Source: DASWOJ01 sp964250755
Lineage (GTDB): Bacteria > Pseudomonadota > Alphaproteobacteria > Acetobacterales > Acetobacteraceae
DNA: 64,000 bases
Direction: 5' to 3'
Assembly: GCA_964250755.1 (NCBI GenBank)
Contig: CAXUHB010000017.1
Location: 1 to 64,000, forward strand
Positions 24,333 through 33,130 of the stretch are shown here, piece after piece. The position numbers and the translations under genes are program-made. The notes beneath the pieces were generated by a model. That model ran no database searches. It was not told the DNA's origin and saw nothing but the letters and a program-made list of their open reading frames with translations. The stretch's first letter is position 1, and each line of letters starts with the position of its first letter.

Positions 24333-25183
24333 CGGATGTTGTCCGCCACCCGGACCGCCTCCGTCGCCAGGATGCTGTCGGTGATCGTCATGCTCTCGAT
24401 GGTGCTGCTGGCGATGCGCGCGACGGCGCCGCCGGACAGCACGCCGTGGGTGATGTAGGCACCAGTGGAGTGCGCGCCGTTGGACAGCAGCGCCAGCGCC
24501 GCGTTGCACAGCGTGCCGCCGCTGTCGCAGATGTCGTCCACTAGGATGCAGTGCTTGCCCCGCACGTCGCCGATGACGTTCATCACCTCGGACATGCCGG
24601 CGTGCTCGCGCCGCTTGTCTATGATCGCCAGGTCGCAGTTCAGCCGCGTCGCGATGGCCCGCGCCCGCACGACGCCGCCCACGTCGGGCGATACGATCAT
24701 CAGCTCCCGCCCGGGGTGGCGCGCCTGGATGTCCCGGCTGAACAGCGGCGCGGCATACAGGTTGTCCACCGGAATGTCGAAGAAGCCCTGGATCTGCCCC
24801 GCGTGCAGGTCCAGCGTCAGCACGCGGTTCGCTCCGGCCTCGGTGATCAGGTTGGCGACCAGCTTGGCGCTGATGGGCGTGCGCGGCCCGGCCTTCCGAT
24901 CCTGCCGGGCATAGCCGAAGTAGGGGATCACCGCCGTCACCCGACGCGCGCTGGCACGCCGCAGCGCGTCCAGCGTGATCAGCAGCTCCATCAGGTGGTC
25001 GTTGGCGGGATAGGAGGTGCTCTGGATGACGAACACGTCCTCCCCGCGCACGTTCTCCTGTATTTCGACGAAGATCTCCATGTCGGCGAAGCGGCGGACC
25101 GATGCCTTGGCCAGCGGCAGGTGCAGCGAGGCCGCCACCGCCTCGGCCAGGGGCCGGTTGCTGTTGCAGGCGATGATCTTCAT
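24251..25183 (-). CDS. prs: Ribose-phosphate pyrophosphokinase
   Basis: Makes PRPP from ribose-5-phosphate and ATP for nucleotide, histidine (see hisG in this window) and NAD synthesis. 310 residues. The motifs MEIFVEIQENVRGEDVFV, PYFGYARQDRK (catalytic loop), VDNLYAAPLF, SPDVGGVVRARAIA and VDDICDSGGTL (PRPP loop) are intact. ATG at 25183. It is preceded by repeat copy D and a lipoprotein gene on the same strand. Confidence 0.97.
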   Translation of the reverse strand: MKIIACNSNRPLAEAVAASLHLPLAKASVRRFADMEIFVEIQENVRGEDVFVIQSTSYPANDHLMELLITLDALRRASARRVTAVIPYFGYARQDRKAGPRTPISAKLVANLITEAGANRVLTLDLHAGQIQGFFDIPVDNLYAAPLFSRDIQARHPGRELMIVSPDVGGVVRARAIATRLNCDLAIIDKRREHAGMSEVMNVIGDVRGKHCILVDDICDSGGTLCNAALALLSNGAHSTGAYITHGVLSGGAVARIASSTIESMTITDSILATEAVRVADNIRQFTIAPILAEAMQRISDESSVSSLFD

Positions 25184-25270
25184 GGGATGCGGGGCTTCCT
25201 GGACGGCGGGCAGGTTCTAGCAACGAGGGACCGGGCTGTCACCCCACGGTCATGGTAGGTACGGTGCCGT

Positions 25271-25414
25271 GCTCCCTCACCCTCGGGAGGAGGTTGGGGT
25301 GAGGGAAGCCGCGCAGAGCCGGCTGTTCCTCTTGCAGGCGCGACCTCGCATCGGACAGTGCGGCGGTTGCCGTTTCCCTCACCCCGCCTCTCCCCCGGAG
25401 GCAAAGGAAGAAGC
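25271..25414. repeat. MITE-like repeat, copy D
   Basis: Left arm GCTCCCTCACCCTCGGGAGG then AGGTTGGGGTGAGGGAAGCC; right arm TTTCCCTCACCCCGCCTCTC then CCCCGGAGGCAAAGGAAG. It is a somewhat diverged copy filling the gap between the lipoprotein gene and prs. Confidence 0.75.
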
Positions 25415-25426
25415 ACGGCAGCCACC

Positions 25427-26416
25427 CTACTTCGGCGGGGCCCGCCCCCCTCCGGCGTTCAGGATCACGTCCCGCACGCCGCCCGCGGCCTCGGTGGCCA
25501 CCACAACGGCCACGTCGCCCCAGTAGCGGTCCAGGCTGCCCGGCGGCACCTCGTTCAACTGCACCACCCGTCCGCGCTCCAATGCGGCGGGGTCGCCTGA
25601 CCCGCCGGCGGCGACTACCCATTGCAGCTCGATCCGCACGGTCGCCCCGGCGCCGGGCGCAGTCTGGACATCCCCGCGGAGCGTGAAGTCGGCCCCGCGT
25701 GCGGTGTCCTGCACCACCAGGCCCAGCCCGGCCAGCTTGGTGCGCATCTGCGTCGCAAGGCTGGTGTTGCCGTCCCCGGGCGCCCCGGTGACGCCCGCGA
25801 AATAGACGCGCGAGGGGCGGTTCCGCAGGCTGTTGGGGTCGCTCATCTGCCGCGCGGCCTCGATCCGCTGCAGCAGGGATGAGATGCCAGGCGCGGCCTG
25901 CACCGCCGCGGCCTTCAGCACCGCCGGGTTGCCGCTGGCCCAGGCGGCCGTGGGGACTGGCGCCCCCTCCGAGAAGCCCTGGGACTCCCCGGCCGGGTTC
26001 TGCACGGTGTAGGTCGGCACGACCTCGGCGCCGCGGACCTCGGCGGACAGCGCCAGGGACCACTCGCCGCGGCGGCGGCCGGGGGATGCGGCTGCGGGCA
26101 CCTCCTGGGCGGCCAGGGCGTCCGCGACGGCGGCGGCCCAGGCGGTGGCGGCGTCGTCCGGCAACAGCGACTCCGACGGCATGGGGACGTTCAGGCGAGA
26201 AGGCGGAGGCTGCGCCAGGCGGGCCGCCAGCGCACCGGGCCGGCCCAGGAACGGCTGCGGCAGGTCGCCGCATGCAGCCAGCGCCAGCAACGGGGCCAGC
26301 GCCAGCAACGGAGCCAGCGCGCCCCAGCCGCCCGCTGCCCGCCCGCCGGGCGCGGCGCGGCGCGGGCTACAACGAGCCAAGGCAGCCCACCAGGCCGACC
26401 AGCACGAATATCGCAA
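25427..26416 (-). CDS. Lipoprotein, function unknown
   Basis: Up to 329 residues. A hydrophobic signal (APLLALAPLLALAACGD) ends in a lipobox with Cys at residue 49 from ATG 26416. A TTG at 26380 would shorten the n-region to a more usual size and is a serious alternative. The mature part has two regions: a Pro/Ala-rich start and a C-terminal domain (about 190-329) with RNRPSRVYFAGVTGAPGDGN and DFTLRGDVQTAPG that resembles envelope-assembly lipoproteins. No family is certain. The first codons overlap the 24-residue peptide gene. Confidence 0.65.
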   Translation of the reverse strand: MRYSCWSAWWAALARCSPRRAAPGGRAAGGWGALAPLLALAPLLALAACGDLPQPFLGRPGALAARLAQPPPSRLNVPMPSESLLPDDAATAWAAAVADALAAQEVPAAASPGRRRGEWSLALSAEVRGAEVVPTYTVQNPAGESQGFSEGAPVPTAAWASGNPAVLKAAAVQAAPGISSLLQRIEAARQMSDPNSLRNRPSRVYFAGVTGAPGDGNTSLATQMRTKLAGLGLVVQDTARGADFTLRGDVQTAPGAGATVRIELQWVVAAGGSGDPAALERGRVVQLNEVPPGSLDRYWGDVAVVVATEAAGGVRDVILNAGGGRAPPK

Positions 26417-26441
26417 CGAACAGGAAGGCGTATGGACCCAT
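26367..26441 (-). CDS. 24-residue membrane peptide
   Basis: ATG 26441 to TAG 26367. The peptide is almost one hydrophobic helix (GPYAFLFVAIFVLVGLVGC) and ends CLGSL. AAGGGGG lies about 8 bases before the start, and the gap to the upstream pgeF stop codon is only 10 bases, so it can be translated from the same mRNA. Its position between pgeF and the lipoprotein suggests a small membrane peptide, unknown in function. It is below the size normally annotated. Confidence 0.5.
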   Translation of the reverse strand: MGPYAFLFVAIFVLVGLVGCLGSL

Positions 26442-26451
26442 TCCGGCCCCC

Positions 26452-27204
26452 TTACAGCGTGATGGCGGACATCTGGTGCCCGATCGGCCCGCCGCCCGCC
26501 AGGGTGCGGCGGCGATGGCTGAAGAACCGCCCGGGATCAGCGGCCGTGTCGGCGTCCAGCACGTCCACCCGGCCGACGCCCGCCAGCCGCATGGCGCAAT
26601 AGCCCGCCAGGTCGAACTGCCAGCGGTCCCCGCGGGTCCCCTCCATGAAGAACCGGGCGGCCTCCGGGTGGTCCGCCAGCACGGCGCCGCGCAGGTCGGC
26701 GCCGACCTCGTAGGAGGGCTGGCGGATGCAGGGACCGACCGCCGCCGCGATGCGCGCGGGGTCGGCGCCCAGGGCTGCCATGGCGGCGACCGCGGCCTCC
26801 AGCACGCCCGCGACGGCACCGCGCCACCCCGCGTGGACCGCACCAATGACACCCGCTTGCGAGTCCGCCAGCAGCACCGGCGCGCAGTCGGCGGTGATGA
26901 CGCACAGGGCGACGCCAGGCCGGCGCGTGACCATCGCATCCGCCTGCGGCCCGGCGCCTGCCGCCCAGGGCTGGTCCACGGCGGCGACGGCGGCGCCATG
27001 GACCTGATGGACCCCGACGATGGCGCCGGCACCCAAGCTCCGCGCCACCAGCCCGCGGTTGGCCTGCACCGCGGCGTGGTCGTCGCCGCCGTTCATGCTT
27101 CCGTTCAGGCTGGCATACGGCCCGGCGCTGGTGCCGCCGCGCCGGGTGAAGAAGCCATGCCGGACGAGCAGCGCGGCGCTGGCGAGGAACTCCGGCCCAG
27201 TCAT
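26452..27204 (-). CDS. pgeF: Peptidoglycan editing factor PgeF (YfiH/laccase domain)
   Basis: 250 residues. The Cu/Zn-binding and catalytic motifs of the family are seen: VHQVHGAAVA, ITADCAPVLLADS, GAVHAGWRGAV and VGPCIRQPSYEV. PgeF proteins (formerly polyphenol oxidase) remove misincorporated residues from muropeptides and can deaminate or phosphorolyse nucleosides. It lies downstream of midA and lgt on the same strand, a common order in this group. Confidence 0.92.
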   Translation of the reverse strand: MTGPEFLASAALLVRHGFFTRRGGTSAGPYASLNGSMNGGDDHAAVQANRGLVARSLGAGAIVGVHQVHGAAVAAVDQPWAAGAGPQADAMVTRRPGVALCVITADCAPVLLADSQAGVIGAVHAGWRGAVAGVLEAAVAAMAALGADPARIAAAVGPCIRQPSYEVGADLRGAVLADHPEAARFFMEGTRGDRWQFDLAGYCAMRLAGVGRVDVLDADTAADPGRFFSHRRRTLAGGGPIGHQMSAITL

Positions 27205-27244
27205 GGCGAAACAGTCATAGGCGCGACGGTCATAGGCACGACGG

Positions 27245-28336
27245 TCATGGCGCGAACCCCGCCGGGACCGGCAGCGCAGGGTGGGCGATGCATAGCGCCT
27301 TGAACAGGCGGCCCATCCGGTCCGGCTCCGCCAGGCGCTGCGCCGCCTGCATCAGCGCCGCGGCCTTCGCAGGCGGCTGCGTGCGCGCCAGCCGCCCGCT
27401 GCGCTGGAACAGGCCGAGCCGCGCTAGGAACAGCCCTTGCGGCACCGGGCCATGCACCGCGGCGCCGACGGCCGCCCGGGCGAGCGCGGCGAAGTCCACG
27501 TGCGCGGTCAGGTCGGCCTCGCCTGGGTCGGCCAGGGGGTCGGCGGGCCTGCCGCCGCGCAGGGCCTGCAGGCTGTCGCCGGGAGCGCTGCGTTCGGGGC
27601 CGTAGTCCAGGAACAGGGCCGCGCCACCGCCGTGGGCGACGCGGGCTGCGAGGTGGGCGGCGATGTGCCGGGCGGGTTCGCAGAGTTCGAGGACGGTGTT
27701 TCCTGCTCCCTCTCCCTCCGGAAGAGGGTCGGGGTGAGGGAAGCCACGCAGCGCTGCCTCCTCTGCTTCATGCGCCGAGGCGTTGCTGGATCGGGGTTCG
27801 TCCGTGCGGCCTCCCTCACCCCGGCCCTCTCCCGGAGGGAGAGGGGGAAGCGCAGCCCTCTCTACGAACACGCCGCCATCCACGAACCGCTCCATCCACC
27901 CTCCACCCCGCCGCACGAACTGCCGGATCGGCAGCGCGTCCAGGAACTCGTTCGCCAGCAGCAGCATCGGCCCGGGTGGCACGGATGCCAGGTCGTCGTG
28001 CCAAGCAACGCTGTCCGGCAACGCCGCCGCTTGCACGGCGCGCAGCCGGGGCGAGGTCTCGACCAGGTGCAGCCGCAGCGCCGCCCGGAAGGCGGGCGCA
28101 GCCTGGCGCACCGCCCGCAGCGCATCGGCCATCAAGGTGCCGCGCCCCGGCCCGCACTCCACCAGCAGCACCGGGTCAGGCCGCCCCATCGCCTCCCACG
28201 TTACGGCCGCCCACAGGCCCAGCACCTCCCCGAACACCTGCGTGATCTCCGGCGACGTGGTGAAGTCTGCAAATGGGTCGCGCGCCGCGTAGTAGGCCGC
28301 GTTGGCCCGCGCCATGAAGGCGTCCAGACGCTCCAT
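27245..28336 (-). CDS. MidA/NDUFAF7-family methyltransferase with repeat insertion
   Basis: A SAM-dependent methyltransferase (DUF185), the bacterial relative of mitochondrial NDUFAF7 that methylates an arginine of complex I. 363 residues. Motifs: DPFADFTTSPEITQVFGE, LVECGPGRGTLMADALR (SAM site), LLLANEFLDALPIRQFV and ALFLDYG. Between residues about 162 and 210 the protein contains a translated copy of the MITE-like repeat (LPPLPPGEGRGEGG ... HPDPLPEGEGAG) in frame, in a loop region. The core motifs on both sides are intact, so activity is plausible. One base separates it from lgt. Confidence 0.85.
   Translation of the reverse strand: MERLDAFMARANAAYYAARDPFADFTTSPEITQVFGEVLGLWAAVTWEAMGRPDPVLLVECGPGRGTLMADALRAVRQAAPAFRAALRLHLVETSPRLRAVQAAALPDSVAWHDDLASVPPGPMLLLANEFLDALPIRQFVRRGGGWMERFVDGGVFVERAALPPLPPGEGRGEGGRTDEPRSSNASAHEAEEAALRGFPHPDPLPEGEGAGNTVLELCEPARHIAAHLAARVAHGGGAALFLDYGPERSAPGDSLQALRGGRPADPLADPGEADLTAHVDFAALARAAVGAAVHGPVPQGLFLARLGLFQRSGRLARTQPPAKAAALMQAAQRLAEPDRMGRLFKALCIAHPALPVPAGFAP
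27705..27851. repeat. MITE-like repeat, copy E, inside a coding sequence
   Basis: Left arm GCTCCCTCTCCCTCCGGAAG followed by AGGGTCGGGGTGAGGGAAGC; right arm CCTCCCTCACCCCGGCCCTC followed by TCCCGGAGGGAGAGGGGGAAGC. At 147 bp (49 codons) it is exactly divisible by three and has no stop codon in the midA frame, which explains why the host gene stayed open. Confidence 0.85.
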
Positions 28337-28337
28337 C

Positions 28338-29156
28338 CTACGCCGCCGCGGTCGCCGCCGGCCGGGCGCGGGCGATCAGCCACACCCCGGCGGCGATCAT
28401 CGGCAAGGATAGCAGCTGCCCCATCGTCGCCCCTGCCACCAGGAAGCCCAGGAACTCGTCGGGTTGCCGGAAAGTCTCGCCAATGGTGCGTGCGATGGCA
28501 TACCCCGCCAGGAACACCCCCGTCAGCGTGCCGAACCGGGCGCGCACGCCGGGCCGGCTGCACAAGAACGCGAGCACGAGCAGCAGCACCGCCCCTTCCA
28601 TCCCGGCCTGATACAGTTGGCTGGGATGCCGCGGCTCCGGCCCGGCGCCGGGGAACACCATCGCCCAGGGCAGGCCGTCTGACGCCACACGCCCCCACAG
28701 TTCGCCATTGATGAAGTTGGCGATGCGCCCCAGCCCCAGCCCGATGGGCACCACCACAGCCAGCCGGTCGGCGAAGCCCAGCAGCGGGATGCCCTGCCGC
28801 CGACAGTAAAGCACCAATGCAATGACGACGCCCAGCGTGCCGCCATGGAAGCTCATGCCCCCTTGCCAGACCGCGAAGATGCTCAGCGGGTTCTGCAGAT
28901 ACTCCAGCGGCTTGTAGAACAGCACGTAGCCCAGCCGCCCGCCCAGCACGACGCCCAGGGTGGCCCAGGTCAGGAAATCGTCGGTTTGCAGCTCCGTCGC
29001 CACCGGCGGGTCCAGGCGCACCAGCCGGCGCATGATCCGCCAGCCCAGCACCAGGCTGCCGATGTAGGCCAGGGCATACCAGCGTATCGCGAAGGGGCCG
29101 ATCCGGAACAGGTCGGGATGCAGGCCGAGGTCGGCGAAATTGATGGCGGCCATCAT
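28338..29156 (-). CDS. lgt: Prolipoprotein diacylglyceryl transferase
   Basis: Transfers diacylglycerol from phosphatidylglycerol to the lipobox cysteine, the first step of lipoprotein maturation in the inner membrane. 272 residues, seven hydrophobic segments. Signature GRIANFINGELWGR and the motif MSFHGGTLGV are present, plus RHPSQLYQAGMEG. It starts at ATG 29156 with GGAGGG upstream. It serves the several lipoproteins seen in this window. The midA gene follows after one base. Confidence 0.96.
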   Translation of the reverse strand: MMAAINFADLGLHPDLFRIGPFAIRWYALAYIGSLVLGWRIMRRLVRLDPPVATELQTDDFLTWATLGVVLGGRLGYVLFYKPLEYLQNPLSIFAVWQGGMSFHGGTLGVVIALVLYCRRQGIPLLGFADRLAVVVPIGLGLGRIANFINGELWGRVASDGLPWAMVFPGAGPEPRHPSQLYQAGMEGAVLLLVLAFLCSRPGVRARFGTLTGVFLAGYAIARTIGETFRQPDEFLGFLVAGATMGQLLSLPMIAAGVWLIARARPAATAAA

Positions 29157-29208
29157 GGCGCAGCCCTCCGCTTCCTCGTCCTTCGAGAGAGGGAGAAGCA
29201 GTCGTTCA

Positions 29209-30183
29209 TCATACGTAGCGCTCCGTCCCCGCCAGGTGGCCACGCACGTAGCGGCGCACCCCATCTTCCAGCGGCGTGAACTGCCCCGCGTAGCCCGCCG
29301 CGCGCAGCCGGTCCATCCGGGCCTCCGTGAACGACTGGTATTGCCCGCTCAGCGCCGCAGGCATGGGCACGAACTCCACCCGACGCGGCGCCCCTGCCGC
29401 GTCGCACACGGCGTGGGCCAGGTCCAGGTATGTCCGCGCCCGGCCAGTGCCTAAGTTGAAGATGCCGGACACGTCCGGCCGGTCCAGCAGCCACAGGATC
29501 ACGTCGGCCACATCGCCCACCCAGATGAAGTCCCGCCGCTGCGCGCCGTCCGCCAGGCCGGGCTGGTCGCTTTGGAACAGGCGGGCGGGCTGGCCGGCCT
29601 GCACCTCGTCCCACTTCACCTTCACGACCGACACCATGCGGCCCTTGTGGTACTCGTTCGGCCCATAGACGTTGAAAAATTTCAGCCCCGCCCAACCCGG
29701 CGGCGAAGGCTCCCCCCGCGCCACCGCGCCCATCACCCGCAGGTCGAATGCGTGCTTGGTCCAGCCGTACAGGTTCAGCGGGCGCAAGCCCGGCAGCAGC
29801 GCCGGATCGTCGTCGAAGCCCGCCGCGCCGTCGCCATAGGTGCTGGCCGACGAGGCGTAGATGAACCGCACTCCCCGCTGCGCGCACCAGGTCCACAGCC
29901 GCCAGGAGAGCTCGACGTTGGTTTCCCACGTCAGGTCCGCGTCGGTCGCGGTAGTCTCGCTGATGGCGCCGAGGTGGACGACGGCGTCCAGCGCGGGATC
30001 AGCGGCGAGGTAGGCGTCCAGGGCTTCGGGCCGGATGATCTGCGCGGGGGGGTGCCGGGCCAGGTTGCGCCACTTGCCGTCCGTGCCCAGCCAGTCCGCG
30101 ACTGCCGCCGGGCGTCCTTGCGCTGCCAGCGCCGCATGCAGATACGAGCCGATGAAGCCGGCCCCGCCGGTGACGAGGATCAT
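29209..30183 (-). CDS. hldD: ADP-L-glycero-D-manno-heptose-6-epimerase
   Basis: An NAD(P)-dependent short-chain epimerase that makes the heptose donor for lipopolysaccharide core. 324 residues. NADP-binding motif VTGGAGFIGSYLH at the N-terminus, YASSASTYG, the catalytic pair YGWTK, FFNVYGPNEYHKGRMVSV and RDFIWVGDV. This pattern is specific for RfaD/HldD among epimerases. It lies just upstream of lgt; a damaged fragment of the MITE-like repeat (around 29175-29199) lies in the gap between them. Confidence 0.94.
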   Translation of the reverse strand: MILVTGGAGFIGSYLHAALAAQGRPAAVADWLGTDGKWRNLARHPPAQIIRPEALDAYLAADPALDAVVHLGAISETTATDADLTWETNVELSWRLWTWCAQRGVRFIYASSASTYGDGAAGFDDDPALLPGLRPLNLYGWTKHAFDLRVMGAVARGEPSPPGWAGLKFFNVYGPNEYHKGRMVSVVKVKWDEVQAGQPARLFQSDQPGLADGAQRRDFIWVGDVADVILWLLDRPDVSGIFNLGTGRARTYLDLAHAVCDAAGAPRRVEFVPMPAALSGQYQSFTEARMDRLRAAGYAGQFTPLEDGVRRYVRGHLAGTERYV

Positions 30184-30269
30184 GGCCGCGCGTTATAGGG
30201 GCGCGGCGCGGGCTGACATAGCCCTGCCCCGTATGCATCTATGCCAACGCCCACCCCAAGGAGGACAGC

Positions 30270-30698
30270 ATGGCCGAACGACCCCGCTTCATGGACGACC
30301 TGGCCGGCGTGGCCGGCGGCGCGTTCTCGGCCCTGGCCGGCCTGCGCGAGGAGGCGGAGAGCATGATCCGCGCCCGCGTGGAGGAGGCCATACGCAAGCT
30401 GGACCTGGTCCGGCGCGAGGACCTGGACGCCGTGATGGAAATGGCAGCCAACGCCCGCGCCGGGCAGGAGGCCGCGGAGGCCCGCCTGGCGGCGCTGGAA
30501 ACCAGGCTGGACGCCCACATGGCATCGGTGTCCGGCACGGCGGAGCATGAGGACGCGCCCGGCGCGTCCGAGGCAGACCCGGCCAGCCTGCCCACCCCGC
30601 CGCACCCGCCGCGGGATGGCGGCGGCACGTCAGAGGTCGCCCCCAGTACGATGCCCCCCGGCAGCGGCGCCCCTGGCTCCCCGGACGGCACGCCATAA
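30270..30698 (+). CDS. ubiK: Accessory factor UbiK family (BMFP) protein
   Basis: 142 residues. The first 90 residues fit the BMFP/UbiK pattern: MDDLAGVAGGAFSALAGLRE, an amphipathic helix, then a coiled coil (LDLVRREDLDAVMEMAANAR). Such proteins help ubiquinone synthesis or membrane association. The C-terminal 50 residues are a Pro/Ser/Gly-rich tail. AAGGAGG precedes the ATG. First gene of a + strand run that includes ybjN, proC and COQ9, also linked to ubiquinone. Confidence 0.85.
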   Translation: MAERPRFMDDLAGVAGGAFSALAGLREEAESMIRARVEEAIRKLDLVRREDLDAVMEMAANARAGQEAAEARLAALETRLDAHMASVSGTAEHEDAPGASEADPASLPTPPHPPRDGGGTSEVAPSTMPPGSGAPGSPDGTP

Positions 30699-30707
30699 CG
30701 GAAAGTT

Positions 30708-30846
30708 GCTCCCTCCTCCTCCGGGAGTGGGCCGGGGTGAGGGAGGCCGCGGGGGCTGTGTTTTCGCCTGGCTGCGCCCGCCTGGGCCACACATGCCCTG
30801 TGTGGCTTTTCCCTCACCCCAATCCTCTCCCGGAGGAGGAGGGAGC
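30708..30846. repeat. MITE-like repeat, copy G
   Basis: Left arm GCTCCCTCCTCCTCCGGGAG then TGGGCCGGGGTGAGGGAGGCC; right arm TTTCCCTCACCCCAATCCTC then TCCCGGAGGAGGAGGGAGC. It lies in the intergenic space between ubiK and ybjN. Confidence 0.8.
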
Positions 30847-30969
30847 AGGTGCAGCTTGTCCCTCCGGCTAACCCACCGGTAGCCTTCAAGGCGGCGCGAT
30901 TCGGCCCGGCATCCTCCGGCCCCGGATGCGCGACGGCCCGGCCTGCCCCCCAACCACGGGAGACCCCGC

Positions 30970-31473
30970 ATGTCAGCCCTAGCCGAACATCACGACGCCC
31001 CCGCGCCCAACCCGCTCGACGTGGTCGAGCAGGTGGTGGCCGCCAACGACTGGGCCTTCGATCGCCGCAGCGACCACGAGATGGCGGCGGAGGCGCCGGG
31101 CAAGTGGTGCGACTACGGCCTGTACTTTTCCTGGTCGAGCGAGATCAGCGCCATGCACTTCACCTGCGCCTTCGACATGAAGGTGCCGGAGCGGCAGCGG
31201 GCCGCCCTGTACGAGCTGCTGGCCCTGGCCAACGAGCGCCTGTGGATCGGCCACTTCGGCATGGACTCCGACGACGGGATGCCGCTGTTCCGCCACTCCA
31301 TCCTGCTGCGCGGCGCCACTGCGGCGTCGGCAGAGAGCCTGGAGGACATGGTGGACATCGCCATCACCGAGTGCGAGCGGTTCTATCCCGCCTTCCAGTT
31401 CGTGCTGTGGGGTGGCAAGACGCCCACGGACGCGCTGCAGGCCGCCATGCTGGAGTGCGTGGGAGAGGCATGA
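30970..31473 (+). CDS. YbjN domain-containing protein
   Basis: 167 residues. It fits the YbjN-like sensory/chaperone-related domain: VEQVVAANDWAFDR at the start, FTCAFDMKVPERQRAALYEL, NERLWIGHFGMDSDDGMPLF and FYPAFQFVLWGG near the end. Such proteins are thought to bind or modulate partners, with no enzyme activity known. It is translationally coupled to proC (ATGA overlap at 31470-31473). Confidence 0.9.
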   Translation: MSALAEHHDAPAPNPLDVVEQVVAANDWAFDRRSDHEMAAEAPGKWCDYGLYFSWSSEISAMHFTCAFDMKVPERQRAALYELLALANERLWIGHFGMDSDDGMPLFRHSILLRGATAASAESLEDMVDIAITECERFYPAFQFVLWGGKTPTDALQAAMLECVGEA

Positions 31474-32288
31474 CCGCCCCGCCCTTCCCGTCCGCCCTTC
31501 CCCCGGTCCTGCTGCTGGGCGGCGGCAAGATGGGCGGTGCCATGCTGGCAGGCTGGCGGGAGGGGGGCTTGGCGCCGTCGGTCGTCGTGGACCCTGCCGC
31601 CCCTGCCCTGGCCGGGCCAGGCGTGCAAGTCGTCGGCAGCGTGGCGGAGGTGCCGGCCGACTTCCGTCCCGCCGCGGTCGTCCTGGCCGTAAAGCCGCAG
31701 CAGGCCGCGGCGGCGGTGCCGGCCTTGGCGGACTTGGCCAGGGGCGCGGTCATTCTGTCCATCATGGCCGGGACGACCGCCGCGCGGATCGGCGCGATGC
31801 TGGGCGCTGGGGCCGCCGTGGTGCGGGCGATGCCCAACACGCCGGCAGCCATCCGGCGCGGCATCTCCGTCGCCTGCCGCGGCCCTGGTGTCAGCGATGT
31901 GCAGGCGGCGCTATGCAGCGCCCTGCTATCCTCCATCGGCGAGGTTGCCTGGGTAGAGGACGAGGGCCTGATGGACGCCGTCACCGCCGTGTCCGGCAGC
32001 GGCCCGGCTTATGTGTTCCTGCTGGCCGAACTGATGCAGCGCGCGGCGGAGGAGCAAGGCATCCCCACCGCCCTGGCCCGGCAGATGGCGCGCACGACCG
32101 TCGCCGGCTCCGGCGCCCTGCTGGCCGCCAGTGCGGAGGACGCCGCCGCCCTGCGCATCGCCGTCACCAGCCCCGGCGGCACGACGCAGGCGGCGCTGGC
32201 CGTGCTGATGGCTGACGGCGCCTGGCCCACCCTGGTCTCCCGCGCCGTGGACGCCGCAGCCCGGCGGTCGCGGGAGCTGGCGGGGTAG
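31470..32288 (+). CDS. proC: Pyrroline-5-carboxylate reductase
   Basis: Last step of proline synthesis, reducing pyrroline-5-carboxylate with NAD(P)H. 272 residues. The N-terminal dinucleotide site is VLLLGGGKMGGAMLAGW; AVKPQQAAAAVPAL and VRAMPNTPAAIRRGIS follow, and the C-terminal substrate motif is AVSGSGPAYVFLLAELM with VTSPGGTTQAAL. The ATG at 31470 overlaps the ybjN stop. Confidence 0.96.
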   Translation: MTAPPFPSALPPVLLLGGGKMGGAMLAGWREGGLAPSVVVDPAAPALAGPGVQVVGSVAEVPADFRPAAVVLAVKPQQAAAAVPALADLARGAVILSIMAGTTAARIGAMLGAGAAVVRAMPNTPAAIRRGISVACRGPGVSDVQAALCSALLSSIGEVAWVEDEGLMDAVTAVSGSGPAYVFLLAELMQRAAEEQGIPTALARQMARTTVAGSGALLAASAEDAAALRIAVTSPGGTTQAALAVLMADGAWPTLVSRAVDAAARRSRELAG

Positions 32289-32325
32289 GCTTGCCAACGC
32301 CGCCCTACCCGCCCATGTCGCCCAA

Positions 32326-33045
32326 ATGAGCATCACCGAAACAGACCGCACCCTGATCGCCGCCGTGTTCGCGCAGGCGGCGTTGCGCGGGTGGCATGAC
32401 GTCAGCATTGCCGATGCCGCCCGGGACGCCGGGGTGCCGCTGGCGGAGGCCCGGACCAGGATGCCCGGCCGCGGCGCCGTGCTGATGCGTTTCGGCCTGA
32501 TGGCGGACCAGATGGCGCTCGCCAACGTCGCCATGACCGAGTCCCCGCGGGAGCGGCTGTTCGACATCGTCATGGCGCGCTTCGACGCCCTGCAGCAGCA
32601 CCGGGCGGGGATGCTGTCCCTGCTGGCGGCGCTGCGGCGTGATCCCGGCACCTCCCTGCTGCTGTATGGCGCGACGCTGCAGAGCATGAAATGGCTGCTG
32701 GACGGTGCCGGCATCCCGGCCAACGGCCTGGTCGGCGCCTTGCGCGTCCACGGCCTGACGGCGCTGTGGCTGTATGCCCTGCGTGCCTGGGAGGGCGACG
32801 AGAGCGCCGACCTGTCCGCGACCATGGCCGCCGTGGACCGCGGCCTGGACCGGGCCATCCAGGCGGAGAACATGCTGCCGGGCCACAGGGTCGGACGGGC
32901 GGGCACCCCGCCCTCCCCGGCGGAGGAGGCAGCCGAGGTGTTCGAGGCCGAGCCCCTGGCTGAGGACGCGCCGGCGGGTCCGCTGGACCAGACGGACCTG
33001 CCGCCTGCGCCGCCGTCCAGCTATCCGGAGTCGCCGATCACATAG
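32326..33045 (+). CDS. COQ9 family protein
   Basis: 239 residues. The N-terminal half resembles a TetR fold (LRGWHDVSIADAARDAGVPL) and the COQ9 domain follows, with FDALQQHRAGMLSLLAALRRDP and TALWLYALRAWEGD. COQ9 proteins bind lipids and help the COQ7/UbiH-type hydroxylation of ubiquinone precursors. The last 50 residues are Pro/Glu-rich and probably disordered. It follows proC by 37 bases in the ubiK-ybjN-proC run. Confidence 0.88.
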   Translation: MSITETDRTLIAAVFAQAALRGWHDVSIADAARDAGVPLAEARTRMPGRGAVLMRFGLMADQMALANVAMTESPRERLFDIVMARFDALQQHRAGMLSLLAALRRDPGTSLLLYGATLQSMKWLLDGAGIPANGLVGALRVHGLTALWLYALRAWEGDESADLSATMAAVDRGLDRAIQAENMLPGHRVGRAGTPPSPAEEAAEVFEAEPLAEDAPAGPLDQTDLPPAPPSSYPESPIT

Positions 33046-33130
33046 CGGATGGGCGCGGGGCCAACTGGTTCCGGTTCCGGTCGTCCCGTGGTAGGACGCC
33101 CGGCACAATCAACACAGAGGATGCCCCAGC

